This document shows positions 7,345 through 14,324 of a DNA stretch of 64,000 nt, piece by piece (positions within the stretch are counted from its first letter, which is position 1; every line of letters begins with the position of its first letter). Where the stretch lies: assembly GCA_002841495.1 (NCBI GenBank), contig PGZV01000016.1:91202-155201 (forward strand), read 5' to 3'. Position numbers and translations under genes: made by a program. Source of the DNA: Firmicutes bacterium HGW-Firmicutes-2. Its GTDB lineage: Bacteria; Bacillota; Clostridia; Lachnospirales; Vallitaleaceae. The notes under the pieces were generated by a model, which saw nothing but the letters and a program-made list of their open reading frames with translations, did no database searches and had not been told where the DNA came from.

Positions 7345-8798
7345 TGTTCTTCTCCATTGAAACGATAACTAAGTACCGGATTCCTTGCAACACTAACTTC
7401 ATCTAATCGTCTGACAGATGCAGTTGTTGGTGCATTATGCAACAATTCCGGTTGCTCTTTCGCTTCTTTTGCAATCTTAAGTAGAATATTTATATAGTCA
7501 TCTAAAGTTTCAAGACTTTCTGATTCAGTAGGTTCAATCATAAGGCATTGTTCAACAATCAAAGGGAAATAAATCGTTGGTGGATGCACCTTATAATCAA
7601 TTAAACGTTTTGCAACATCTAGAGTAGATACATCACCCGGTTCTTTTAATCCAGCTAATACAAATTCGTGCTTACATAAAGCCTTATAAGGAACTTTATA
7701 AGCTTCTTTTAAACAAGCTTTCATATAATTGGCATTAAGGACCGCCAATTGACTGGCAAGCTTTAAGCCTTCTCCGCCCATCGTAAGGAAATACACATAG
7801 GCTCTTAAATAGACACCGAAATTACCAAAGTAGTTCTTAACATGTCCAATACTCTTAGCGGGCATCTCAAAGGTATAGAAGTCCTCATCAGATGCTTTAA
7901 CGATTGGTCCGGGCAGATAGTCTTTTAAACTAGACACCACACCAACGGGTCCTGAACCTGGCCCACCACCACCATGAGGTGTTGATAATGTCTTATGTAG
8001 ATTCAGATGAACAATATCAAAGCCCATTTCCAGAGGTCTGGTAATCCCCATATTGGCATTCATATTCGCGCCGTCACAATAGACAAGCCCTCCTACATCA
8101 TGAATACGCTTCGTGATCTCAAGAATATCTTTCTCAAAAAGTCCTAATGTATTGGGGTTGGTCAACATGAGTCCGGCTGTATTCTCATCAATGAGCTGAC
8201 TAAGTGCATCCATATCAATGGTACCTTCAGCGTTAGACTTCACTTCCTTCGCAATAAACCCCGCCATGGCAACACTGGCCGGATTCGTACCATGTGCAGA
8301 GTCCGGAATAATGATGTTCTTTTTATGAACATCTCCTTGGTCGATGAGATATTGTTTCATAATCATTAGACCTGTGAGTTCACCATGTGATCCCGCAGCC
8401 GGTTGCAAGGAAATGCCTGGCATACCGGTAAGTTCACTTAACATACCCTGCAGTTCATTGATGATTTTCATATTACCTTGAACATGCTTTTCACGCCAAC
8501 TTGGGTGGGTATGGGAAAAATTCGGCATAGCAGCAACCACTTCATTAATCTTGGGGTTATATTTCATGGTACAAGAACCAAGGGGATACATACCTGTATC
8601 CACACCGTAATTTCTATTAGAAAGTTTGGTAAAATGCCTGACCACATAGTTCTCACTAACCTCAGGCAATCTTGGTGCTTCTTCGCGTCTAAACTTATCA
8701 GGAATATCAAATGACTTACTATAGTCTTCAAGGTCATAGGTATCAAAGTAATACCCACGTCTTCCTTCTTTGCTGATTTCATATATGTTTTTTTGCAT
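7341..8798 (-). CDS. gcvPB: Glycine dehydrogenase (decarboxylating) subunit 2
   Basis: A 485-residue C-terminal half of the P-protein, which decarboxylates glycine with pyridoxal phosphate and passes the aminomethyl group to lipoyl-GcvH. PLGSCTMKYNP near residue 75 and the PLP-Lys region NLHKTLSTPHGGGGPG (about residue 270) are intact. Subunit 2 carries the PLP lysine in the split form found in Firmicutes and archaea. The start overlaps the gcvPA stop, so the two subunits are coupled. Confidence 0.96.
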   Translation of the reverse strand: MQKNIYEISKEGRRGYYFDTYDLEDYSKSFDIPDKFRREEAPRLPEVSENYVVRHFTKLSNRNYGVDTGMYPLGSCTMKYNPKINEVVAAMPNFSHTHPSWREKHVQGNMKIINELQGMLSELTGMPGISLQPAAGSHGELTGLMIMKQYLIDQGDVHKKNIIIPDSAHGTNPASVAMAGFIAKEVKSNAEGTIDMDALSQLIDENTAGLMLTNPNTLGLFEKDILEITKRIHDVGGLVYCDGANMNANMGITRPLEMGFDIVHLNLHKTLSTPHGGGGPGSGPVGVVSSLKDYLPGPIVKASDEDFYTFEMPAKSIGHVKNYFGNFGVYLRAYVYFLTMGGEGLKLASQLAVLNANYMKACLKEAYKVPYKALCKHEFVLAGLKEPGDVSTLDVAKRLIDYKVHPPTIYFPLIVEQCLMIEPTESESLETLDDYINILLKIAKEAKEQPELLHNAPTTASVRRLDEVSVARNPVLSYRFNGEEQ

Positions 8799-10129
8799 TA
8801 TGCAAGCACCTCCTTCATAGCAACCACCAAAGTATCCAGATCTTCTTTTTCATGCACTTCCGTGGTCGTTATTAATAGAAGATTTTGTTCATGGTCAATT
8901 ATAATACCCGGTATGATCTGAAACAATTCAAGGGACTTCATAACCTCTTCGCTGTCTTTAACCTGAATCACGAATTCATTAAAGATTTGCTGATTGTGCA
9001 TGATTTTAATACCCTTGATACCTTTTAAGTGGTCTCTAAGGTAACAAGCATTAATATGAGATCGTCTAGCGACTTCATAAATACCTGCAAGTCCCATGGT
9101 ACTTAAATAAATGGTGGCAGCAAGCACATTCAGTGCTTCATTAGAGGTGATGTTACTTGTGGCTTTTTCTCTACGTATATGTTGTTCTCTTGCTTGCAAG
9201 GTCAATACATACCCTCTTTTACCATCCAAGTCAAGAGTTTCACCAACAATGCGACCAGGCATCTTACGCATGAGTTTTTCAGTACAAGCCATATAACCCA
9301 GCGTGGGACCGCCAAAATTCATGGGATTGCCAAATACTTGACCATCACCTACTGCAATGTCAGCACCCCACTCTCCTGGTGATTTGAATAGACTTAAAGA
9401 CATGGGATTGGACATGATGACAAGTAAGCTCTTGTTTGCATGTAGTTGCTCTGACACACCTGTCAGGTCTTCCAAATTACCATAATAGTTTGGTGTTGCA
9501 ACGAGATAGGCGGCAACATCATCATGGATATAGTCTTTTAATATATCGCTATCAACAACACCATCTTTTGAAGGCACTTCTACCAAATTCAAATCCTTAT
9601 ACTTTAAATAAGTTCTTAGTACATTTTTTGATTCCGGTGATAGTGTATCCGGAATAAGTATTGTATCACGCCTTGTTGCTCCACAAGCCATAAAAGCTGC
9701 TTCTGCAAGGGCTGTTGAACCGTCATAATGAGATGCATTGGCAACCTGAAGTCCTGTTAGCTCACAGATCATCGTCTGATATTCGAAGATAGCTTGCAAA
9801 GTACCTTGGGATATTTCAGGCTGATAAGGTGTATAAGCGGTATAAAACTCTGATCTGGATATCAAATGAGGTACAATCGTTGGTATCAAGTGCTCATAGA
9901 TGCCACCACCGACAAAACTCAACCAATTAGCGGTATCTATATTACTTTCACCAAGTTTTGTTAATTTTCTGATGACACGTCCTTCACTTTCTGCCTTTGG
10001 TAAGCGCATAGGTGACTTAAGCAAAGCCTTAGCATCAATATCCGTAAATAGATCTTCTATGGATTCTACACCAATTTTTTGGAGCATATGGTCAATATCC
10101 GCTTGGGTATGTGGCAAATAAGGATGCAT
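8798..10129 (-). CDS. gcvPA: Glycine dehydrogenase (decarboxylating) subunit 1
   Basis: A 443-residue N-terminal half of the P-protein. Typical features are the start MHPYLPHTQADIDHML, the PYQPEISQGTLQAIFEYQT segment, and the glycine-rich FGGPTLGYMAC region. It forms an alpha2-beta2 complex with GcvPB. It follows gcvH after a 9-bp gap, with a GGAGG ribosome-binding site. Expression should follow the glycine riboswitch upstream of gcvT. Confidence 0.96.
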   Translation of the reverse strand: MHPYLPHTQADIDHMLQKIGVESIEDLFTDIDAKALLKSPMRLPKAESEGRVIRKLTKLGESNIDTANWLSFVGGGIYEHLIPTIVPHLISRSEFYTAYTPYQPEISQGTLQAIFEYQTMICELTGLQVANASHYDGSTALAEAAFMACGATRRDTILIPDTLSPESKNVLRTYLKYKDLNLVEVPSKDGVVDSDILKDYIHDDVAAYLVATPNYYGNLEDLTGVSEQLHANKSLLVIMSNPMSLSLFKSPGEWGADIAVGDGQVFGNPMNFGGPTLGYMACTEKLMRKMPGRIVGETLDLDGKRGYVLTLQAREQHIRREKATSNITSNEALNVLAATIYLSTMGLAGIYEVARRSHINACYLRDHLKGIKGIKIMHNQQIFNEFVIQVKDSEEVMKSLELFQIIPGIIIDHEQNLLLITTTEVHEKEDLDTLVVAMKEVLA

Positions 10130-10138
10130 AAAGTCCTC

Positions 10139-10522
10139 CTATTCTAAGCTGTTGCAATAAGCTTCATATGCATCAGCATCCATGAGCGTTTCTAATTCAT
10201 CCGTTTCAAAACCTTCAATAATGGCAATATACTCATCAAAAGGCGCTTTATTTAACAGTTCCGGTTCATCTTCCAGTTTACTATTGACTTCAATGACTGT
10301 GGCACCTATTGGCAGGTAAATGTCAGCTGCGGCTTTTACGGATTCAACAACCGCAAAGTTATCTTCTGCTGCGAAGCTTTCATCCACATCCGGTAATTCA
10401 ATAAAGACAATGTCTCCCATCGCTTCTTGAGCGTAGTCAGTTATACCGATAAAACCACGGTCACCTTCAATCTTAATCCATTCATGATCCTTCGAATAAT
10501 ATAATCCTTTAACTATTTTCAT
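10139..10522 (-). CDS. gcvH: Glycine cleavage system H protein
   Basis: 127 residues from MKIVKGLYYSKDHEW. The ATG is chosen because GAGGAGG lies 6 bp upstream; the longer frame would start at a TTG inside that site. The lipoylated lysine lies in VVESVKAAADIY (near residue 62). The protein carries the aminomethyl and dihydrolipoyl intermediates between P, T and L proteins in the cytoplasm. Normal length and no missing residues. Confidence 0.97.
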   Translation of the reverse strand: MKIVKGLYYSKDHEWIKIEGDRGFIGITDYAQEAMGDIVFIELPDVDESFAAEDNFAVVESVKAAADIYLPIGATVIEVNSKLEDEPELLNKAPFDEYIAIIEGFETDELETLMDADAYEAYCNSLE

Positions 10523-10602
10523 AAAAAACCTCCTCAAATTTATAATGATTTATTGAATCTTATTTTGAATCTTGTTCCAAATTTTATCAAGCCGTTGATT
10601 CG

Positions 10603-11682
10603 TTATTGTTTCAAAAATCTTTTGTTTATTATCTTAGCTTCGATGCGGTTCTTTCTGATCTGTACAACCATACTATCTTTGTCATAGGCATAAGGTATTA
10701 ATGCCAAACCAATAGACTTGCCCAGTGTTGGCGAGATGTAACCGGTAGTGACTGTACCGATTACATCACCTTCAGAGCTTAAGACGTCCGTTCCATGTCT
10801 GGCAATCCCTTTCTCCATTAATTCAAAACCAACCAGTTTTCGCTTTGGTTGGTTCTTATACTGTTCTAGACTTGATTTACCAATGAAATCATCCCCATTT
10901 AATTTAACAAAATAACCTAACCCGGCTTCTAATGGATTAATGGTTTCAGATAGCTCGTTTCCATACAACGGCATACCGGCTTCAAATCTTAATGTATCTC
11001 TAGCACCTAAACCACATGGTTTAATGCCATAGGACGCACCTTTGTCTAATAATAATGTCCAGATAGTCTGCGCATATTTTTTATCAAAGTATAGCTCAAA
11101 TCCATCTTCACCTGTGTAACCGGTTCTAGAGATTAACATAGGTACATCCGCAAGAACCACCTGATCCATAAAGTGGTAGTATTTCACCGTATCTAAAAGC
11201 GCATCGGTTAATGTCATAATGAATTCAACAGATTTTGGTCCTTGTACCGCTAATTGACATAACTCATCTGTTATATCTTTTAGGTCAACACCCGGTAATA
11301 AATGACTTTCAATCCATTTATAATCCTTATCCTTATTACCGGCATTAACAACCAAAAGCAGATCATCAGGTTCATGTTGATACACAAGGATGTCATCTAC
11401 TGTCCCACCATCTTCATAACACATCGGTGCATACATGGCTTGACCATTTTCAAGCGTTGTCAAATCATTAGTCACCATATGATTGATACAAATCTTAGCA
11501 TCTTCTCCTTTTAGCACAAACTTACCCATATGGCTTACGTCAAATAAACCGATTGCATTTCTCGTAGCTGCATGTTCATCCATAATGCCCTCATATTGTA
11601 TCGGCATATCAAAGCCGGCAAAATCTACAATCTTAGCTTTATACTGGACATGCATATCATATAAACATGTTCGCTTTCCCAT
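10603..11682 (-). CDS. gcvT: Glycine cleavage system T protein (aminomethyltransferase)
   Basis: 359 residues from MGKRTCLYDMHVQYKA, with AAGGAGG 5 bp upstream fixing the start. The protein moves the methylene group from GcvH to tetrahydrofolate, giving methylene-THF and ammonia. Folate-binding regions are visible: MPIQYEG, LFDVSHMGK, and CGLGARDTLRFEAGMPLYGNE. First gene of gcvT-gcvH-gcvPA-gcvPB-lpdA. Its leader of about 450 nt holds a tandem glycine riboswitch, a terminator hairpin and two copies of a structured repeat. Confidence 0.97.
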   Translation of the reverse strand: MGKRTCLYDMHVQYKAKIVDFAGFDMPIQYEGIMDEHAATRNAIGLFDVSHMGKFVLKGEDAKICINHMVTNDLTTLENGQAMYAPMCYEDGGTVDDILVYQHEPDDLLLVVNAGNKDKDYKWIESHLLPGVDLKDITDELCQLAVQGPKSVEFIMTLTDALLDTVKYYHFMDQVVLADVPMLISRTGYTGEDGFELYFDKKYAQTIWTLLLDKGASYGIKPCGLGARDTLRFEAGMPLYGNELSETINPLEAGLGYFVKLNGDDFIGKSSLEQYKNQPKRKLVGFELMEKGIARHGTDVLSSEGDVIGTVTTGYISPTLGKSIGLALIPYAYDKDSMVVQIRKNRIEAKIINKRFLKQ

Positions 11683-11708
11683 AAGTACCTCCTTACATAA
11701 TTTTTTCA

Positions 11709-11821
11709 AGAACAAAGAGGCTATGCCTCGCTTTGCAAAGCAAATTGTTCCGGCAGGAAAGATTTCCTTGATAGTTAATGCGACACTTCAACGCATTAAC
11801 ATAGCATAGACTTTCCTAGAG
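11709..11821 (+). repeat. Structured repeat, copy A1 (113 bp)
   Basis: Read on the plus strand: AGAACAAAG; hairpin 1 (GAGGC-TAT-GCCTC); hairpin 2 (TTTGC-AAA-GCAAA); a conserved TTCCGGCAGGAAAG block; a hairpin GTTAATGCG-ACACTTCAA-CGCATTAAC; and CTTTCCTAGAG, whose CTTTCCT pairs with AGGAAAG to close an outer stem. Nearly identical to copy B in inverted orientation and more diverged from its tandem neighbour A2. No open frame of interest. Confidence 0.85.
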
Positions 11822-11822
11822 T

Positions 11823-11933
11823 AGAACAAAGCGACTTCGTCGCGGTTTGCTTGCAAATTATTCCGGCAGGAAAGTACTATAACGTTTTCTGCCATGTTTC
11901 AAGGCTGAAAACTAGAGCATGACTTTCCTAGAG
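11823..11933 (+). repeat. Structured repeat, copy A2 (111 bp), tandem to A1
   Basis: The same plan as A1 with changed stems that still pair: hairpin 1 is GCGAC-TTC-GTCGC, hairpin 2 TTTGC-TT-GCAAA, and the inner hairpin GTTTTCTGCC-ATGTTTCAA-GGCTGAAAAC has one mismatch. The TTCCGGCAGGAAAG and CTTTCCTAGAG blocks are conserved. On the gcvT strand it begins immediately after the U-tract of the riboswitch terminator. Confidence 0.85.
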
Positions 11934-11935
11934 AA

Positions 11936-11985
11936 TAAAAAACAGAGTCCTAAAAGCACAATAAATAAGCACCTTTAAAACTCTG
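11936..11985 (-). terminator. Intrinsic terminator in the gcvT leader (riboswitch platform)
   Basis: On the minus strand CAGAGTTTTAAAGGTGC pairs with GTGCTTTTAGGACTCTG, and TTTTTT follows. It abuts the second glycine aptamer, whose 3' strand (CAGAG) is shared with the stem. Glycine binding can therefore be expected to compete with terminator formation. This is the usual arrangement for a glycine-activated gcvT riboswitch. Confidence 0.8.
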
Positions 11986-12135
11986 TATGTTTACCTGAGA
12001 GTATTGCCCCTTCGGTGACCACTTAAGGTCTTTCCAGAGAGCTATCCTTTAGGGATCCTTTTGCCTGAAAGATTCTACATTCTAGGACTTGGAATGTATT
12101 GCTTCTTCGGCGCCAACTGATGGTCTCTTTCCCTA
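11980..12135 (-). promoter_or_regulatory. Tandem glycine riboswitch (two aptamers)
   Basis: On the minus strand aptamer 1 has AAAGAGACC, GGCGCCGAAGAAGCAA and ATCTTTCAGGCAAAAGGAT; aptamer 2 has CTCTGGAAAGACC, GTCACCGAAGGGGCAA and CTCTCAGGTAAA. The GCCGAAG-GCAA and CAGG-AAA cores are the hallmark of the gcvT riboswitch (RF00504). It precedes the glycine cleavage operon as in Bacillus and many Clostridia. Confidence 0.95.
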
Positions 12136-12160
12136 AAATCATTTAGCATAATCTACTATC

Positions 12161-12190
12161 AGTATAACACACTCAAGATATTTCTGTAAA
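12161..12190 (-). promoter_or_regulatory. Promoter of the glycine riboswitch-gcv operon
   Basis: TTTACA (12185-12190) and TATACT (12161-12166) with an 18-bp spacer, just upstream of aptamer 1 on the minus strand. Confidence 0.6.
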
Positions 12191-12243
12191 TTATAATAAG
12201 AAATTTTACAAATGGGAAAGGAAAATCCATGACTTTAGTTAAT

Positions 12244-12612
12244 CTATTCTAACAATGTAACTGCTGTTTCTTGACTTTTTATGATCGGAATCAGTATCTG
12301 TTCCCCTGCTTGAATGGTTGTATCTTTCAAATGATTCATCTTTATCACTTCTTTAATATAAGAGTCATGATCATAATAATCACGATTCATATATGTACTT
12401 GCTATAGACCATAAACTGTCATCTTTTTCAATGTGGATAACGATGTAAGCTTTATCTTCCACATACATACTACCTTGTACGCTACTTGATCCAAAACTCA
12501 CTTGAACCAGGTACAATAATAGTACCGCTGCAACGATAATACCGGCTAACGTTTTTATAGATTCATAATTCTTGTAATTTCTGTATTGTCTGCGTTTTGC
12601 TATCGACTTCAT
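12244..12612 (-). CDS. LysM-domain membrane protein, YneA-like SOS cell-division inhibitor
   Basis: 122 residues from MKSIAKRRQYRN, with GGGAG 7 bp before the ATG. A basic N-terminus leads into one transmembrane helix (about residues 20-40), followed by a single LysM peptidoglycan-binding module (about 58-112: DSLWSIASTYMN to QAGEQILIPI). This is the plan of YneA, which blocks division during the SOS response in Bacillus. Position agrees: it is divergent from lexA, with a LexA box inside its promoter spacer and another just before its ribosome-binding site. The yneA symbol is withheld because sequence similarity outside LysM cannot be tested here. Confidence 0.8.
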   Translation of the reverse strand: MKSIAKRRQYRNYKNYESIKTLAGIIVAAVLLLYLVQVSFGSSSVQGSMYVEDKAYIVIHIEKDDSLWSIASTYMNRDYYDHDSYIKEVIKMNHLKDTTIQAGEQILIPIIKSQETAVTLLE

Positions 12613-12623
12613 CTCATCACTCC

Positions 12624-12637
12624 CGAACGTTTGTTTG
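12624..12637. promoter_or_regulatory. LexA box 1
   Basis: CGAACGTTTGTTTG fits the Gram-positive LexA consensus CGAACNNNNGTTYG. It lies between the promoter and the ribosome-binding site of the LysM gene. Confidence 0.7.
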
Positions 12638-12644
12638 TATCTCA

Positions 12645-12673
12645 ATTATATACGAACGTGCGTTCTATGTCAA
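12645..12673 (-). promoter_or_regulatory. Sigma-A promoter of the YneA-like gene
   Basis: Consensus TTGACA (12668-12673) and TATAAT (12645-12650) on the minus strand with a 17-bp spacer. LexA box 2 fills the spacer, so LexA should block this otherwise strong promoter. Confidence 0.85.
12653..12666. promoter_or_regulatory. LexA box 2
   Basis: CGAACGTGCGTTCT, a near-perfect Gram-positive SOS box lying between the -35 and -10 elements of the LysM gene promoter. Confidence 0.85.
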
Positions 12674-12691
12674 TGCTTTTCATAAAAAAAG

Positions 12692-12705
12692 CGAACAAAT
12701 GTTTG
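12692..12705. promoter_or_regulatory. LexA box 3
   Basis: CGAACAAATGTTTG matches CGAACNNNNGTTYG and overlaps the start of the -35 element of the lexA promoter. Confidence 0.8.
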
Positions 12706-12731
12706 ATGTTTATTAGAAGCTATGATATACT
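12703..12731 (+). promoter_or_regulatory. Sigma-A promoter of lexA
   Basis: TTGATG (12703-12708) and TATACT (12726-12731), 17-bp spacer, flanked by LexA boxes 3 and 4: the autoregulatory arrangement expected of lexA. Confidence 0.8.
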
Positions 12732-12740
12732 AATTTTAAT

Positions 12741-12754
12741 AGAACATATATTCT
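12741..12754. promoter_or_regulatory. LexA box 4 (weaker)
   Basis: AGAACATATATTCT is a symmetric GAAC-N4-type site just after the lexA -10 box, near the expected transcription start. One half-site departs from GTTC. Confidence 0.55.
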
Positions 12755-12860
12755 ATTATGAATGTAAATCAAGCAAACAAAGTTAAATGCAGTTAAATAA
12801 CTTAGGTCATTAACTAAGGTAAATATATGAATGGGGTGAGCTTCGTGTCAAACGATTTAG

Positions 12861-12890
12861 GAGAAAAACAACAATGAGAAAAACAACAAT
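12861..12890 (+). repeat. 15-bp perfect tandem duplication at the 5' end of lexA
   Basis: GAGAAAAACAACAAT occurs at 12861-12875 and again at 12876-12890. From the GTG at 12845, which has a ribosome-binding site, the frame reads MSNDLGEKQQ and then TGA (12875-12877), the stop being created at the duplication junction. With one copy removed the frame runs straight on into LILDFLKKE, the normal LexA N-terminus. Confidence 0.95.
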
Positions 12891-13480
12891 TGATTCTAGA
12901 TTTTTTAAAGAAGGAGATCTTAAGTAAAGGGTATCCGCCGTCCGTCAGGGAAATCGGTGAAGCCGTTGGTTTAAAATCTACTTCTACTGTACATGGTCAT
13001 TTGGAACGTCTAGAGAAAAAAGGTATTATTCGTAGAGATCCTACTAAGCCAAGAGCGATTGAGATACTAGATGATGAGTTTAGTGTTCAAAGACGTGAAA
13101 TACTAAACGTTCCAATACTAGGACGTGTCGCTGCAGGAGAGCCTCTATTAGCTGTTGAAAATATAGAAGAATACTTTCCCCTACCGGTAGACTATGCACC
13201 CAATCAGGAGTTGTTTATGCTTCGTGTTAAAGGTGATAGCATGATCAATGTAGGCATATTTGAAGGCGACTTAATTATCGTACAAAAACAATCAACCGCA
13301 ACAAACGGTGACATCGTCGTTGCCCTACTTGAAGATTCCGTAACCGTCAAGACCTATTACCGTGAAAGTGATCACATTCGTCTACAACCGGAAAACGATC
13401 AACTTGAGCCAATACGAGTTTATGATGATGCCATCGTGATCGAAGGTAAAGTCATCAGTTTGTTTAGACAATACATCTAA
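12890..13480 (+). CDS. lexA: LexA repressor (5' end interrupted by in-frame TGA)
   Basis: SOS repressor with autoprotease. The winged-helix region ([19 protein letters not shown]) is followed by the Ala-Gly cleavage site in [10 protein letters not shown], catalytic Ser in KGDSMINVG and catalytic Lys near SVTVKTYY. The natural start is probably GTG at 12845 (GGGGTGAG 4 bp before it), which would give about 206 residues. A 15-bp duplication makes codon 11 a TGA. The coordinates given begin at the first possible in-frame start after that stop, a TTG without its own ribosome-binding site, which would cost about 10 residues of the first helix. The rest is intact and shows no decay. Possible readings are reinitiation, a natural loss-of-function, or an assembly error. 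Confidence 0.9.
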   Translation: MILDFLKKEILSKGYPPSVREIGEAVGLKSTSTVHGHLERLEKKGIIRRDPTKPRAIEILDDEFSVQRREILNVPILGRVAAGEPLLAVENIEEYFPLPVDYAPNQELFMLRVKGDSMINVGIFEGDLIIVQKQSTATNGDIVVALLEDSVTVKTYYRESDHIRLQPENDQLEPIRVYDDAIVIEGKVISLFRQYI

Positions 13481-13527
13481 TAGTATTATTTTTCATTTTG
13501 CTGAACTAAACTAAAATATACAAAAAT

Positions 13528-13567
13528 AGGTCTGCCTCAGAAAAAAAATCTGATTCAGGCCTTTTTT
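13528..13567 (+). terminator. Terminator of lexA
   Basis: AGGTCTGCCTCAG pairs with CTGATTCAGGCCT (three mismatches or wobbles) and TTTTTT follows. Repeat copy B begins directly after the T-run. Confidence 0.85.
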
Positions 13568-13570
13568 ATT

Positions 13571-13683
13571 CTCTAGGAAAGGCTGTTTTGTGTTAATGCG
13601 TTGAAGCGTCACATTAACTATCAAGGAAATCTTTCCTGCCGGAACAATTTGCTTTGCAAAGCGAGGCGTAGCCTCTTTGTTCT
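13571..13683 (-). repeat. Structured repeat, copy B (113 bp), inverted relative to A1
   Basis: The reverse complement of the A1 plan: CTCTAGGAAAG, inner hairpin around a TTGAA loop, CTTTCCTGCCGGAACAA, TTTGC/GCAAA, and GAGGC-GTA-GCCTC. Only a few bases differ from A1, mostly in loops. It starts right after the lexA terminator U-tract, as A2 does after the riboswitch terminator, sharing TTTTTTATTCTCTAGGAAAG with that site. Confidence 0.85.
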
Positions 13684-13733
13684 ATGTGTGTCCAAAAATT
13701 CATTTCAGTGCGACACCGAATGAGGAAAGAAAA

Positions 13734-13820
13734 AGTGCTGATTAATCACAGTTCTACATGGATGTAGAACGTCCTTCATTTTTACATGGATGTAAAATGG
13801 AAGGATGATTAAGCAGCACT
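13734..13820. other. Three-way-junction palindrome, possible bidirectional terminator
   Basis: The outer stem AGTGCTGATTAATCA / TGATTAAGCAGCACT pairs 14 of 15. Inside are two hairpins with the same ACAT-GG-ATGT tip: TTCTACAT-GG-ATGTAGAA (13752-13769, perfect) and a 16-bp stem at 13772-13805 (14 of 16). AAAAA precedes and TTTTT follows the outer stem. No gene overlaps it. Confidence 0.8.
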
Positions 13821-13851
13821 TTTTATTGACGAAATGACAACTTATTCCCAA

Positions 13852-13924
13852 GTAGATATAATACAAAGCTTTTCCGCTGACCGTACGAAGTGTAAGGCAA
13901 GGAAAAGTTTTGTATTATATCTAC
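13852..13924. other. Large hairpin with 24-bp stem and 25-nt loop
   Basis: GTAGATATAATACAAAG-CTTTTCC (13852-13875) pairs with 13901-13924 at 23 of 24 positions, the exception being a possible G-U. The 25-nt loop contains CCGTACG. No coding frame and no adjacent U-tract. It is the third independent palindrome in a 600-bp gene-free stretch. Confidence 0.8.
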
Positions 13925-14011
13925 GACTATTGCCATTTACAAAGTCGACCACAAAACGCATCAAACAACATTAATTTTCACGAAATCTACTTCATAACCA
14001 CATTAAAGCAT

Positions 14012-14049
14012 AAAAAAGCCTCTAAGCACTCACTATCCACTTAGAGACC
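14012..14049 (-). terminator. Terminator after rsfS
   Basis: On the minus strand GGTCTCTAAG pairs with CTTAGAGGC around a 13-nt loop, followed by TTTTTT. It ends the rplU-to-rsfS gene cluster. Confidence 0.8.
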
Positions 14050-14074
14050 AAATTAACGCCTTGATACTATTTCA

Positions 14075-14272
14075 CTAAAACGATTTAACGTCCTCAATGA
14101 TCTTCCCATCCGCCCAAATACGCTCTAAATCATAGAACGAACGGTTTTCTTTATCAAAAATATGAACAATAATATCTTTAAAATCCAGTAGTACCCAACT
14201 CCCATTATGATTACCTTCAATATTCTTGGTATCAAAACCGGCCTTGTTTAACTTCTCTTCTGTAAAATCCAT
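14075..14272 (-). CDS. rsfS: Ribosome silencing factor RsfS, N-terminally truncated
   Basis: RsfS (DUF143) binds uL14 and blocks joining of ribosomal subunits when nutrients are short. WVLLDFKDIIVHIF, FYDLERIWAD and the preceding EGNHNG are clear C-terminal RsfS motifs. Translated upstream, the frame also gives NDYFIIAHGNNPNHVRTL, the family's central strand, but then meets a TAA about 60 bp before this ATG, and yqeK takes up the DNA before that. About 30-35 N-terminal residues are therefore missing and no normal start precedes the central motif. The length is 65 residues against roughly 105-120 for the family. It is either a remnant or starts at a non-standard codon. Confidence 0.75.
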   Translation of the reverse strand: MDFTEEKLNKAGFDTKNIEGNHNGSWVLLDFKDIIVHIFDKENRSFYDLERIWADGKIIEDVKSF

Positions 14273-14324
14273 TAAGGTTCTTACATGATTGGGGTTGTTA
14301 CCATGAGCTATGATGAAATAATCG

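Noticed and set aside
11483..11809. A 108-codon plus-strand frame
   Set aside because: It runs antisense to gcvT and into the structured repeat; its composition reflects those features.
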